A program made the position numbers and the translations under genes. A stretch of 63,755 nt of DNA. It comes from an uncultured Rubripirellula sp. GTDB lineage: Bacteria; Planctomycetota; Planctomycetia; Pirellulales; Pirellulaceae. Shown piece after piece: positions 8,450 to 17,733 of the stretch. Location of the stretch: assembly GCA_938075415.1 (NCBI GenBank), contig CALJHC010000033.1, positions 1 through 63,755 on the forward strand. The letters run 5' to 3'. The first letter of the stretch is position 1, and every line of letters begins with the position of its first letter. The notes under the pieces are model-generated. The model was not told the origin of the DNA and did no database searches. It saw nothing but the letters and a program-made list of their open reading frames with translations.

Positions 8450-10009
8450 TTAATCTCCGGGGCGTTGGATCGCGGTGGTTCGACCGGTACTCTTATCGAT
8501 CGGGTATTGAGCCTCGGCGTGATCAAGGAATTGACGCAATTTATTGGCAAGGCGTTGAGTCATTTTTGGATTTTGGCTTGCCAAGTTGTTGGATTCACTA
8601 ATGTCTTCAGAGATGTTAAATAGTTCGACTGGGCGGCCATCGTAATAGTGAATCAGTTTCCAATCACCGAGTCGGATTGCGCTCGATGGTCCTATGCCTG
8701 GCCCCTTGGGGCCCCAGTTATTAGGGAAGTGCCAGTGTAGCGCGCGATCGTGTTGCGTTGATTCATCACGTCCTCGCAATACATAGGCAAAGCTGACACC
8801 ATCGATCACGCCGCCGATCTGTTCGGGATTCAGGATCCCAGCGATCTCGAGGATTGTGGGAAAGAAATCTTCGATGATGACGGGGTGATTTGTTTTGGAT
8901 CCAGCTGCTGTGACTCCCGGCCATCGAGCAATCATCGGAACCCTGACTCCCCCTTCATGTGCAGATCCTTTTCCGCTCGAAAGTGGTTGATTGTGAGTGT
9001 GCTTTTTCCCGCCTCTTCCGCTGGCGCTCAGTCCGCCGTTGTCTGACATGAAAAGAACAACCGTGTTCTCGCTGATACCTCTCATTGCGAGATGATCGAG
9101 AATGTCACCGAGAGATTTATCCATTCCCTCGACGATCGCGGCATACATTGCTTCGGTGGGGCTCAAGCCCCTGTCCACGTACGCCTGGTAAAAACGATCA
9201 TCCGCCGCAAAGGGAACATGCACCGCGTAGTGTGAGAGGTAGAGAAAAAAAGGTTCCTCCCGATCAATGGCTTGATCCATTGCCGCAATGGACTCGAGGG
9301 TAATCGCCTCCGTCAGAAAGATGTCTTCACCGTGGTACTTATCAAGTCCGGGAACATCCCAGATTTCATCACCATTGCGCCAGGCCGCGCTGAAATTCTG
9401 CTTGCCCAAATAGCTTCCCGGTCCTCCCGCAGCATGGCCCGCAATGTTGACATCAAAACCGATACCTAAAGGATCAGCACCGGCAGTACCGATGGCTCCA
9501 AAATGAGCTTTTCCTGCATGGATCGTATGGTAGCCGGCTTCATTTAAAAACTCGGGTAAGGCTTTAGCATGGACGGTACCTTCCACGCCCGGCTTGGGAC
9601 ACAAGCCATTCATGTTCCATTTTGGAAACTTCAGCGTTGGATGTGGGCGATCATTGGTGGCATTCTTCCTTAGCGTCCAGTTGGTAACCCGATGACGCGC
9701 CGCGTTTAGTCCCGTCATCAAGCTGACGCGAGTCGGGGAACAGACGCTACATGCATAGGCTTGAGTGAATTTCATTCCGGAATCCGCTAGTCGCTGCATA
9801 TTCGGCGTTCGAAATTGCTGATTCAACGGGGTCTCTTCGATACCGAAACTGACTGATGTGTCCTGCCACCCCATGTCGTCGACCAAAAACAAGACGATGT
9901 TTGGCGTTGGCTCGAGCCCCTGAGCGACGCTCGCACGATCCCTCGTGCAGGCCAAACAAATCAAGGTTACGATAGCAATCCTGCAATGAAGTCGAACGAT
10001 TGTTTTCAT
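8450..10009 (-). CDS. Exported type I sulfatase
   Basis: A 519-residue arylsulfatase-A-type enzyme. Signal peptide is about residues 1-29. Metal-ligand Asp44 and Asp45 lie in LFLVDDMGW. The sulfatase signature is CSPTR at 90-94, with Cys90 the residue converted to formylglycine, followed by VSLMTG. HAGKAHFG supplies the Lys/His pair, and MSDNGG the later metal-binding Asp/Asn. Length is normal for the family. Sulfatases of this type cleave sulfate esters from algal or animal polysaccharides; which one cannot be read from the motif. It lies 178 bp upstream of cassette A on the same strand and diverges from the PhoD-like gene, so a shared regulatory region lies at 10010-10401. Maturation would need a formylglycine-generating enzyme encoded elsewhere. 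Confidence 0.95.
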   Translation of the reverse strand: MKTIVRLHCRIAIVTLICLACTRDRASVAQGLEPTPNIVLFLVDDMGWQDTSVSFGIEETPLNQQFRTPNMQRLADSGMKFTQAYACSVCSPTRVSLMTGLNAARHRVTNWTLRKNATNDRPHPTLKFPKWNMNGLCPKPGVEGTVHAKALPEFLNEAGYHTIHAGKAHFGAIGTAGADPLGIGFDVNIAGHAAGGPGSYLGKQNFSAAWRNGDEIWDVPGLDKYHGEDIFLTEAITLESIAAMDQAIDREEPFFLYLSHYAVHVPFAADDRFYQAYVDRGLSPTEAMYAAIVEGMDKSLGDILDHLAMRGISENTVVLFMSDNGGLSASGRGGKKHTHNQPLSSGKGSAHEGGVRVPMIARWPGVTAAGSKTNHPVIIEDFFPTILEIAGILNPEQIGGVIDGVSFAYVLRGRDESTQHDRALHWHFPNNWGPKGPGIGPSSAIRLGDWKLIHYYDGRPVELFNISEDISESNNLASQNPKMTQRLANKLRQFLDHAEAQYPIDKSTGRTTAIQRPGD

Positions 10010-10401
10010 ATCAGGAGGGCTCTTTTGAAATTCCGCTGATTGACCGGTTAAGATCGGGCTATTTTTTCAACTCAGTCGCTCAAATGTAACACAATGCCTT
10101 GCTTCGTTTTCAGCATCCCGTTGAGTTCTAGGTTGTCAACTGGAAAGTAAGTCGTGCTGTGGCTAAAGTTTGTCGATTGTTAACTCGGCGACACTTTTTC
10201 ACACCAAGGTGTTTCCATTCTTTTTGGCGAAAATGATTACAGCTTACGCAAAGTTTTCAAGCCGATTGCCTGACCGCGGTGGTTATCGTTTCAGGTTCCG
10301 TTTATCACTCAAACACCCTGGTACGTTCAGGATGAAAACGACATCGATCTAATCGATTGTTTGATTCTTTCAATTCAATTTTTTAACGAGAGATCAGTTC
10401 T
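10010..10401. promoter_or_regulatory. Divergent intergenic region between sulfatase and PhoD-like genes
   Basis: About 390 bp separate the starts of two divergently transcribed genes, so promoters for both must lie here. I cannot assign -35/-10 boxes with confidence and see no extended inverted repeat. No open frame in it looks real. Confidence 0.5.
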
Positions 10402-12423
10402 ATGTGGACGCGTTGGGTATGGGTTTTTGGCATGGTCGCCGCTGGGACCGTCCTTCGGGCGAGTGATACCGTTGGGCCATTTATGGGTACGGTTTCGTCC
10501 AGCAGTGTGCAATTACTCTACCGTCCGTCAGCAGACACGCAGGAACTATGCCTGCGCGTTTTTGACTCGAATCAGAACCTTATCAAAGTCGCCAAGGAAA
10601 ACTGCACGGCCGAACGTGATTTTGTTGCTCACTTCACCATTTCTGGACTTCAGCCTGATTCAACCTACCAATATCAAATCGAGAGAATAGACAGTACGAC
10701 AACGGTGCTGATCGCAGCGAGTCCGGCACACCAATTCACCACCGCATCACCAAAGCGAACCGGTAATCGGGTGGTTGTCAGTTTTGTCTCATGCGTTGAT
10801 GTCGAGCCGACCAAAATATGGAACGAAATGCAGAGACTAAACGTCGATGCTGTTTGCCTGATGGGCGACACTCCATATATCGACAGTTCAGAACTGGAGA
10901 CGGCAAGAAGCAAGCATCGTCAATTCTTGCAGATGCCAGATCTGGCCAGACTAGGTCAGACGACGCCAGTGATTGGCACTTGGGATGACCATGATTTTGG
11001 AAAGAACAATGGCAACGGTCTGAATTTTCTTGAAGCAAAAAACCGGACTCGGCAAGCCTTTGTTGAATACCGGGCCCACGCCATGTATGGCAATGGTCGT
11101 GAGGGCGTCTACCACAAAATGGATCTGGGGGCCTTGGAGATTTTTTTTCTGGACCCTCGTTATTTTTCACAGACCGAGCCCTCACCTGTTGATGATTGCC
11201 AGCCCACCTGTTTCGGACGAGAACAGTGGGATTGGTTACTGAATGGCTTGCGAGAATCGAAAGCAATATTCAAGGTTCTGGCGATGGGCGCAATCTGGCA
11301 AGATAAAAAAAATACTGAAACCGATGACATGTTCACCTATTGGTATGAGCGTGACGCGTTGTTGGATTTCATTAAAGAGGAGGGGATTTCTGGGGTGACG
11401 TTGCTTGGCGGTGACATCCACGTGGCAAGACATTTGAAGCATCCGGATCGAGTTGGGTACGATCTGCATGACTTTGTCATTTCACCGGGGCATGAACGCA
11501 CAATTACCGGTCTTGATGTTTATCATCCATCCTTGCTGTGGTCATTGGTTGAGGGTCGACAGTTTTTGACCTTAACAGCGGAGACAAGTGGTGAGATGCC
11601 TGAGTTGATCGTCGAATTTCGTCAGCCAGGAGATCAGGTGAATCGTCGTATTGTTTTACCCCTTGCTGAACTGTCACCCAAAAAAGCGCTGGGTGATTCA
11701 GAAAAAGAAAGGCGGGCGATGTGGGATTTCAACGAGGGATTTCAAAACCAATCGTTACTTGGTAATCGGATTGACGCTCAGGCCCACCGAGGAGTGTCGA
11801 TTGAGACCACCCAGCAGGCACGCGGCGGAGCCGTGCGTTTCGAACGATCAAAAGGCCAGTATTTGAGCGTGCCTCGTAGTTTTCTTGATGATAATTCGGC
11901 AGCCCACACTGCGTCACTTCGGTTCAAGTGCGCCACTTTGCCCGGTCACGGTACTGGAGACCGCAGCTTCTTATTGGAAAGCACAGCGCAGGGGAAAATC
12001 AGTAACACTCAGGCATGGCACCTGTCTCTTGGTTTAAGAGCAGCAAACGATCCGAACAAAGTGAATCTGCAATTGTTTACAGTGACCCTGCAACCTGCCG
12101 AAACTCCGGGAGCCGCCCCCAAACCGCTTTCTCAGGGCCCCTTTGATTTTCTTGTTGATCGTGACCTGTTGAAGGACCGTTGGAGCCATGTGGCTTTCAC
12201 CTTTGATTCTGAATCGCTGCAATTATTCTTGAACGGAAGTTTGGTGGTGACTCATCCGTTGCCAGTAAAAGGTCCCGCGGCGGAGTTTGGCGGGTTGGTG
12301 ATAGGTGGGCATCGCTCAGGGACCGGACGTAATTTTGACGGTTGGATTGATGATGTGGCAATCTGGCAACGATTGCTTGGCAAGAGCGAGATCCGAGCCT
12401 TGAGCGAATTTCCTATTGAGTGA
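10402..12423 (+). CDS. PhoD-like phosphatase fused to a LamG-type domain
   Basis: A 673-residue exported protein. After a signal peptide (residues 1-21) comes a fibronectin-like beta domain (about 22-115) typical of PhoD proteins, then a metallophosphatase core: SFVSCVD near 127, GDTPYID at 155-161, GTWDDHDFG at 192-200 and GGDIHVARH near 340, which supply the expected Asp/Asn/His metal ligands. From about 480 to the end is a concanavalin/LamG-like beta-sandwich (SLRFKC, WSHVAFTFD, LQLFLNGS, GWIDDVAIW). PhoD-family enzymes hydrolyse phosphate mono- or diesters; the LamG module suggests binding to a polysaccharide or cell-surface ligand. A weak purine-rich ribosome site (acgagag) precedes the ATG. 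It is transcribed alone and converges with the next gene. Confidence 0.9.
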   Translation: MWTRWVWVFGMVAAGTVLRASDTVGPFMGTVSSSSVQLLYRPSADTQELCLRVFDSNQNLIKVAKENCTAERDFVAHFTISGLQPDSTYQYQIERIDSTTTVLIAASPAHQFTTASPKRTGNRVVVSFVSCVDVEPTKIWNEMQRLNVDAVCLMGDTPYIDSSELETARSKHRQFLQMPDLARLGQTTPVIGTWDDHDFGKNNGNGLNFLEAKNRTRQAFVEYRAHAMYGNGREGVYHKMDLGALEIFFLDPRYFSQTEPSPVDDCQPTCFGREQWDWLLNGLRESKAIFKVLAMGAIWQDKKNTETDDMFTYWYERDALLDFIKEEGISGVTLLGGDIHVARHLKHPDRVGYDLHDFVISPGHERTITGLDVYHPSLLWSLVEGRQFLTLTAETSGEMPELIVEFRQPGDQVNRRIVLPLAELSPKKALGDSEKERRAMWDFNEGFQNQSLLGNRIDAQAHRGVSIETTQQARGGAVRFERSKGQYLSVPRSFLDDNSAAHTASLRFKCATLPGHGTGDRSFLLESTAQGKISNTQAWHLSLGLRAANDPNKVNLQLFTVTLQPAETPGAAPKPLSQGPFDFLVDRDLLKDRWSHVAFTFDSESLQLFLNGSLVVTHPLPVKGPAAEFGGLVIGGHRSGTGRNFDGWIDDVAIWQRLLGKSEIRALSEFPIE

Positions 12424-12734
12424 ATGGAATCAAATATCGTCTTAGATTTTTCTTGGTGCTCTCTTAGCGTCGTGTCCCCGGCTTGAATACGCACCTCCCA
12501 CGAGCCCGATTTCGCACTGCGGGTGAAAGGAACTTCGTATCGCATTCATGATTTCCAAAAGATGCCTGTTGAACGTTGCCTCCGTGAGCCAGCTGGCATG
12601 GACCGGTTGAGCATCAAATCAAACCTGATTCCAGAATGCAGGCTAACCCGGTTGTTCACCGCATTGTTGACCTGAGTCTGGGTGGTGAAAACTTAAGTAG
12701 AAGTTGCGACCAACGGCTGTTTTTCTGTGCCGCT
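12424..12734. other. Convergent intergenic stretch without recognisable features
   Basis: About 310 bp between the 3' ends of the PhoD-like gene (+) and the isomerase-like gene (-). I find no convincing gene, repeat or hairpin followed by a T-tract, although both transcripts must end here. Confidence 0.5.
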
Positions 12735-13562
12735 TTAAAGTTCCTTGAGAAGTTTGTTCCAAGCGGCCATTGAATCACTCAGGTTGCTTCGCTTGTCACC
12801 TCCTACGCCGTAGCATTGCAGAGCGACAGGCCCTTGGAAATTCAAGGCTTTGAGGGCTCGCATCAGTCGAACCTGCGGGAAATTGCCCTGCTGCAGCGGC
12901 TTGATCAGGTCGCTCCAGTTCTGACCACCTAAATCAGCGCCACAGGTACTCACGGCAAAAAGGCGAGTGCCAGCTTTTTCAAGAACCAGTTCTAGGTTCT
13001 CCGGTTTTTCATTTTTGAGAAAATGGCACAGGTTGAACATCACACCAAGATTGGGATGGTCGACTTCAGCAATTAGTTTCAATGCCTGCGGCATCGTGGC
13101 TATGGCATTTCCATGATGAGGATACAGCGCTACGCGAATCTTGAGATCACTCGCCATTTGAGCAGTTTGCCGAACGGCTTTGACGGTATTGGGCGTAATG
13201 CTTCGCACTGTGATTTCAATAAGTCCTCCGCGATTCGCCAATGGTTTTACAAGTTCTGCAGCCAGTGGTTTATCTCCGACGTCCAGATAGATACTAAGCA
13301 CACTTAGTCCTGTCTTGTTGAATTCGGCAACCCGCTGTGCAAGTTGCTCACCGCCCGCAGTGACCTGACTGACACCGGCGTAGCCCAGTTCCCGCAGTAC
13401 TTCGGCATCATTTTCAGCTGAACCAAAATTGACTCCGTTTTCAAATGCGTAAAATGCGGGAGAGAATTCCTCGGAGTTGGATTGCTGAGCCATTGACGAT
13501 GGTGCGCAAAACACAGCAATTAGGGGCAGTGCGGCTAAACTCGTCGCTAGGTTTTTCATCAA
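12735..13562 (-). CDS. Exported sugar-phosphate-isomerase/epimerase-like TIM-barrel protein
   Basis: A 275-residue protein with signal peptide (residues 1-25, ending APSSMAQ) and the xylose-isomerase-like (AP endonuclease 2) TIM-barrel pattern: ELGYAGVSQ, an internal strand RVALYPHHGN, LGVMFNLCHFLK and the late strand GPVALQCYG. The family uses His, Glu and Asp ligands to hold a metal for isomerisation or epimerisation of sugars; NLCHFLK and YPHHGN are likely sites. In Planctomycetes these exported versions occur beside Gfo/Idh oxidoreductases and are thought to modify sugars outside the cytoplasm. The gene stands alone on its strand. The exact reaction is unknown. Confidence 0.85.
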   Translation of the reverse strand: MMKNLATSLAALPLIAVFCAPSSMAQQSNSEEFSPAFYAFENGVNFGSAENDAEVLRELGYAGVSQVTAGGEQLAQRVAEFNKTGLSVLSIYLDVGDKPLAAELVKPLANRGGLIEITVRSITPNTVKAVRQTAQMASDLKIRVALYPHHGNAIATMPQALKLIAEVDHPNLGVMFNLCHFLKNEKPENLELVLEKAGTRLFAVSTCGADLGGQNWSDLIKPLQQGNFPQVRLMRALKALNFQGPVALQCYGVGGDKRSNLSDSMAAWNKLLKEL

Positions 13563-13709
13563 GACTTACCTGTGGAGATTTGGGACTTCACCGTAGGGAT
13601 TCTGAAAAGGTGGTTCGATTATCCTATCGGCCCACCTGAAAAGGGGATTCAAGGTTTTGACTCTTTCACCACAAATCCATAAACAACGCGCCGCGACATT
13701 TGACAACGC

Positions 13710-13751
13710 AAGTCATGACGTTCCGACTTGAAGTCATGATATTCCAACCTG
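13710..13751. repeat. 21-bp imperfect direct repeat
   Basis: The unit beginning aagtcatga lies at 13710-13730 and is repeated with about four changes at 13731-13751. It is intergenic and would sit in the upstream region of the isomerase-like gene on the minus strand. Confidence 0.5.
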
Positions 13752-13943
13752 ATTCGAGTGACGTGCCAAAGTTCAAGACGCACTACCCTGCGCTTGGCAA
13801 GGTAAAAGCGAACCCTGTTCAGGGCAAAGTGCTTTCGTTTCATTTGAGCTTCGGCAAATCAGCGGAGCAAGGAGCCGTTTTCGAAAGTCTCCGAGGTTGA
13901 TTCCCGGGCCGGTTTCTGTCCGTTCCGCGGATGGAGACCTTAC

Positions 13944-13967
13944 TGGCCAAGCTATTGGCCAAGCTAC
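13944..13967. repeat. 12-bp direct repeat, two copies
   Basis: tggccaagctat at 13944-13955 is followed at once by tggccaagctac at 13956-13967. It is intergenic, with one mismatch between the copies. Confidence 0.55.
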
Positions 13968-14021
13968 TCAAGCAAGCCTGCTGCGATAATGCGGCACGTC
14001 ATTTTTCAGGATGATTTTTTC

Positions 14022-14049
14022 TGGGTTGCCTCGCAACCCACCCTTTTTT
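14022..14049 (+). terminator. Rho-independent terminator candidate on the plus strand
   Basis: A perfect 8-bp stem (tgggttgc at 14022-14029, gcaaccca at 14033-14040) with a three-base loop is followed by accc and a run of six T at 14044-14049. The polarity fits plus-strand transcription. No plus-strand protein gene precedes it for more than 1.5 kb, so it would end either readthrough or an unannotated short transcript. Confidence 0.55.
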
Positions 14050-14284
14050 CTTCTTTGGTCGATACAAAATCCGAGCTTGATCGACCAGTAATGAAAGACT
14101 CGCTGAATGTTGTCCCCGAACTAGCTTGATCAACACATCTTGATGTTCAGAAGTTGTATCCTGAGTACGGCATTTGCGTACGGCGAGGTGAACTGGTCCT
14201 AGCATTCCCAATTTTTTTCAGAGTCAATGCTTCGACATCGATTGAGTGAAGACCAAAGCAGTATTACTTAAAACGGAGACTACC

Positions 14285-15142
14285 GTGACGATCATCTCAA
14301 GAAGGAAATTTGGTGGAGCGGTGATGGCGAGTCTTGCCGTCGGTGACACCGAAGCTCTGGCCAATGCACCAAATCCAAAGCCGATTCGTGTGATTGCCTA
14401 CAATGTTTACAAGCTTACTGGATGGCCAAGTCAAAGCCGCTGGGCCAAGCAAGCGGTTATGAAAGGTCAGATGGCGAAGCGATTAGCGATGGAATTGGCA
14501 CTTCATGAGCCAGACATCATCAACTTTTCTGAATCGCCCAATGAACAGCTTACGAAGGAAGTTGCCGCCCTACTTGGCATGAACCACATTCGGTTCCCAA
14601 GTGGCGGCAGTTGGCCGGGAACGTTACTAAGTAAATTCGCGATTATTGAATCCCAGAATGCTCCGGTCAAAGGTGAAAGGCAGGTCGATCTCTTCACTCG
14701 GCACTGGGGACGAGCGGCGATCAGGATGGACGGTGGTGATTCGGTGATTGTTCACTCGGCTCATCTTTACCCCACCGCTGACCCCACGCGGCGATTGAAA
14801 GAAGTTCGGGCAATGATTGAGTCGATGAAATCCGATCTGGATGCTGGCAGGTCCATGCTATTGATCGGTGATCTGAACCATGGGCCGGAGTCTGAGGAAT
14901 ACAAGCTCTGGATCGATGCGGGGTGGGTGGATACTTTCGCCAGAGCGGGAAAAGGGGATGGCCTAACGATGAAAGCCGATGTTCCTAAGTGGCGAATTGA
15001 TTATGTCATGGCCGCTGGCCCGTTGGCCGAACGAGTGATTCAATCAAGGGCGCTGTTTGAGGGAGCATTTCGACTTAATCTAAACGACAAAGAATCGTTT
15101 TCATTAAGTGATCACCTGCCTCAACTAGCGGTGTTTGAGTGA
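14285..15142 (+). CDS. Exported endonuclease/exonuclease/phosphatase-family protein (second copy)
   Basis: An EEP-superfamily hydrolase. I place the start at GTG 14285, because ggag lies 8 nt before it and the protein then begins directly with a twin-arginine-like signal (ISRRKFGGAVMASLAV); a GTG at 14246 would add 13 residues with no ribosome site. Motifs: VIAYNVYKLTG (Asn ligand), DIINFSESP in the position of the usual QE motif (Glu present), HSAHLYP, LIGDLNHGPES (Asp/Asn pair), WRIDYVMA and SDHLPQLAVF. It is about 285 residues, normal for the family. It is not closely similar to the protein at 1929-2852 beyond the motifs. It is a single gene, convergent with the di-haem peroxidase. Substrate is unknown. 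Confidence 0.85.
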   Translation: MTIISRRKFGGAVMASLAVGDTEALANAPNPKPIRVIAYNVYKLTGWPSQSRWAKQAVMKGQMAKRLAMELALHEPDIINFSESPNEQLTKEVAALLGMNHIRFPSGGSWPGTLLSKFAIIESQNAPVKGERQVDLFTRHWGRAAIRMDGGDSVIVHSAHLYPTADPTRRLKEVRAMIESMKSDLDAGRSMLLIGDLNHGPESEEYKLWIDAGWVDTFARAGKGDGLTMKADVPKWRIDYVMAAGPLAERVIQSRALFEGAFRLNLNDKESFSLSDHLPQLAVFE

Positions 15143-15477
15143 TAAGAGAGGGGGCATCTTTTCGTTTCGCTATGCCAATGCAGGCGAGAGTGGGTTCTGC
15201 TGATTAGTTTAGAATCAACGTTGAACCATCTACTCGTGACCAACCCATGGTGATCGGTGGTCCAACGCACTGACGATCGTTTCTACGCTAAAGCAGGTGT
15301 GGATTTCCAAAAGACCTAGGGTTTGAAGGTTTGCACCCCAGAACTCAATGTAACCTGAGCCTATCTGTCCATCCGGAGACAGTGTGATCCTGAGCCCGAC
15401 GAAATTAGACCTGAAAGATCACATGCTCGGTGCATGAGAAAATGCAGCAACGGAATCCCGGGTTACGGCACTTTGCG
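15143..15477. other. Convergent intergenic stretch without recognisable features
   Basis: About 335 bp between the 3' ends of the second EEP gene (+) and the peroxidase gene (-). No open frame, repeat or clear terminator hairpin was found. Confidence 0.5.
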
Positions 15478-17145
15478 TCAATTGGTTGCATTTCGCACAG
15501 TGTAATGGAGTCCGCCTTTGCCCACGTCGCTGGGAGCGAGATAAACCTCACGCTCACTCGACAATGGGATCGTCAACGACGGATGCGAAAACGGAGGTAA
15601 ACCTGCCTCAATTCTAGGGTCCGTCAACTGCCGCATCAGCTTCAAAACTCTACGATACTCGGCGTCGCTGGCGTCAAGTTCTCGGACATGTGAATTCCTG
15701 TTACGTTCATTGAAATCTCCTCCTCGAACATAGAAGTCAAGCATGTCTTTCAACGTTTCCGCACTGCCGTCGTGAAAGTACGGTGCTGTGAGTGGGAGGT
15801 TAAAGAGATGAGTCGACTTGAATTGACCTTCGTCTTCGTCAGCGTCGAAGTTGGGAACCGGGCTGTCGAGATTCTGGTCATCAGTCTGCACGCCAGCGTC
15901 GACGCTCAAGGGGGAGACGCCTGTGGCAGAAAACGGACGGTTACCGACCTCTCCGATCACTGCATGGCTACGTCCGTCCACGTAGTGGCATTTGTGGCAC
16001 CTCATTTCCTCGAATGCTTCAATCTGTTTTTTCGACGGTAGCCGCTCTGGAATGGAAACGAGGGTCTGCTCGTACAGGCCAACCGCAACTCCGAAGAATA
16101 CCGAGAAGTTCTGCTCGGTGAGAGAGACCAACCGATCTTCAATCACTCCGTCAGGTGTCTGGACCATCGTCGTAACCCCCGTCGATTCATCACCGACAAA
16201 CTGGTCTAGTGGGCCACCCATGAACGCCGCTTGGATTAAATCGTCGTACCCTCCGATCCCTCCGAATCCCAGCTGACGAAGTTCATTCACGATATCTCCG
16301 GATTGGTATCTTAGAGGGACTGCATGACAAAGTTTGTATCCCACGTCTGCAAAGGTCCGCCCATCAGATGACATTTCCGCTGGACTCAAGCAAGGTCCAA
16401 CAGCTTGGCTGGCTTGAGAGGCTTCTGCGATTTGAAGAGTAGATAGGCCACCCCCGCGGGTCGACATGGGGATACTCACGCCCGAAATATCCACGCCGTT
16501 GAAAACGTAATTGGCGCGTCCGTCCCAAAAGTTGTGGATGCTGTCTGAGTCAACCGCGGGGGGAGCATTTCGATCGGTGATCGCGTACTGCCCAGGTTCC
16601 GTAAATACCTCAACGCCTGCGGAAACCTCTTCCGAACCAATCCTCTCTAACCGCACCGCGACGAATTCAGCGTAGCGAACTCCCAAGGAACCACGAATGA
16701 CGTTCGGAGAACCGTTGTGCCCGGCGGGAAGGGTTCCCGCGTTAATGCGGTCAGGTTGGGAATCGGCACCAGCGGAATAATGGCAAGATGCACAAGCATA
16801 GTTGCCGCCGTTGCCACTCCCTAGCTGTTGATCCCAGAATAGCGCCTTGCCCAGCAGGACACCGAGTCGCCGCTGATCGTCCGACGCGAAGGAAGACGCA
16901 AGATTTGGTAGGGTCACAGCCGTAGCAACTTCACCAGGACTCGAGGAACGATCGGTATCCGCACCTCCAAGACCTGAGACGACTTCCGCAGATGGCTCGC
17001 TGCGGTTTTTCTCTTCGTACTCGAATTCGGACGCGTCGACCTCTCGGCGAATTTGATCGCGACGACGCCGCTCATCTCGATCTTTCGCAACGGCAAAACA
17101 CGACTGAAAAACGACGATTGATAAAACGAATAGTGTCGACCGCAT
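15478..17145 (-). CDS. Di-haem cytochrome c peroxidase / MauG-like protein
   Basis: A 555-residue exported protein with signal peptide (residues 1-20) followed by a highly charged linker (about 22-60, rich in Arg, Asp and Glu). The bacterial di-haem peroxidase core follows: LGKALFWDQQLG, first haem motif CASCH at 118-122, NFWDGRANYVF near 206, second haem motif CHKCH at 383-387, and the C-terminal APYFHDGSAETLKDMLDFY near 460-480. The last segment and both CxxCH motifs are typical of the CcpA/MauG superfamily. It is longer than classical CcpA (about 330 residues) because of the linker and a central insertion. It may reduce peroxide or oxidise another substrate in the periplasm. The gene is transcribed alone. 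Confidence 0.92.
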   Translation of the reverse strand: MRSTLFVLSIVVFQSCFAVAKDRDERRRRDQIRREVDASEFEYEEKNRSEPSAEVVSGLGGADTDRSSSPGEVATAVTLPNLASSFASDDQRRLGVLLGKALFWDQQLGSGNGGNYACASCHYSAGADSQPDRINAGTLPAGHNGSPNVIRGSLGVRYAEFVAVRLERIGSEEVSAGVEVFTEPGQYAITDRNAPPAVDSDSIHNFWDGRANYVFNGVDISGVSIPMSTRGGGLSTLQIAEASQASQAVGPCLSPAEMSSDGRTFADVGYKLCHAVPLRYQSGDIVNELRQLGFGGIGGYDDLIQAAFMGGPLDQFVGDESTGVTTMVQTPDGVIEDRLVSLTEQNFSVFFGVAVGLYEQTLVSIPERLPSKKQIEAFEEMRCHKCHYVDGRSHAVIGEVGNRPFSATGVSPLSVDAGVQTDDQNLDSPVPNFDADEDEGQFKSTHLFNLPLTAPYFHDGSAETLKDMLDFYVRGGDFNERNRNSHVRELDASDAEYRRVLKLMRQLTDPRIEAGLPPFSHPSLTIPLSSEREVYLAPSDVGKGGLHYTVRNATN

Positions 17146-17733
17146 TGGACTTCCCCCGAAGAACGTAGTGGATCTGATTCAATATTTGATCCGACCAGTG
17201 CAATAATAGGGCGTCGGCAAGTGGTTCCGCTGGTTACCTGTAACCCACACGTGACCATCAACCGGTGCTTTGTGAATGACCGCGATCAACCCGACACTGT
17301 TCACTGCGTCATCGCGACAACTTGTTAACACGGTGGAGCGAAACCATGAGGCTCAGGCTTCTGAGGCTCTGGCTTCTGAGGCTCTGCCGTCTGACGAAAA
17401 TTCACAGATCATCGACGCTTGTCCAGATGGACTAGTGCCGATGTCGCAGATTGGAATTTTTCGATGAGTTCCCCCGAAACACGGAAACGCCTGCGAAAAC
17501 TCCGAATTGTGGATTGACCTGTCAAAGCACTGATGACCCCTGCAATCAACTTTCCAAGGGGAACCAAATTGCCTTCGCGAAAGAAATCTCAAACACAATG
17601 GGCCATTTTGCTAAGTCAAGTTCCCGGTCGTATCACACGAGTCGCATCGAAGAACTGATGGGAAGCTCAGTCATTATCAAAACTGTCATGGGGTTCAGCG
17701 CGGTAGGTTCAGTCTGATTGTTACCCGTGCATC
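17146..17733. other. Gene-free stretch with a 15-bp tandem repeat
   Basis: About 590 bp between two minus-strand genes. It includes the promoter region of the peroxidase gene. A 15-bp repeat (17348-17392) lies within a short plus-strand open frame (17276-17467) that would encode repeated EALAS units. That frame has no ribosome site or homologue I recognise and I do not call it. Nothing else stands out. Confidence 0.5.
17348..17392. repeat. 15-bp tandem repeat, three copies
   Basis: Units gaggctcaggcttct, gaggctctggcttct and gaggctctgccgtct lie at 17348-17362, 17363-17377 and 17378-17392. Successive copies differ by one and two bases, so the duplication is recent or maintained. Confidence 0.8.

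Larger units (their letters stand above)
13563..14284. other. Gene-free stretch with duplications and an isolated terminator
   Basis: About 720 bp between two divergent genes. It contains an imperfect 21-bp direct repeat (13710-13730 and 13731-13751, about 17 of 21 identical), a 12-bp direct repeat (tggccaagctat at 13944-13955, nearly repeated at 13956-13967) and a hairpin plus T-tract on the plus strand (14022-14049). Two short open frames (about 13649-13900, opposite strands) have no family resemblance. I do not call a gene, but the terminator without an upstream gene could mark a small RNA. Confidence 0.5.

Noticed and set aside
15478..17145. Horizontal transfer of the di-haem peroxidase gene
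   Set aside because: Its charged linker is unusual, but I could not show a base or codon usage difference from neighbours by eye, and no mobile element flanks it.
17276..17467. 63-codon frame encoding repeated EALAS units
   Set aside because: The repeat is a DNA-level 15-bp duplication; the frame has no ribosome site or conserved surroundings, so I kept only the repeat.
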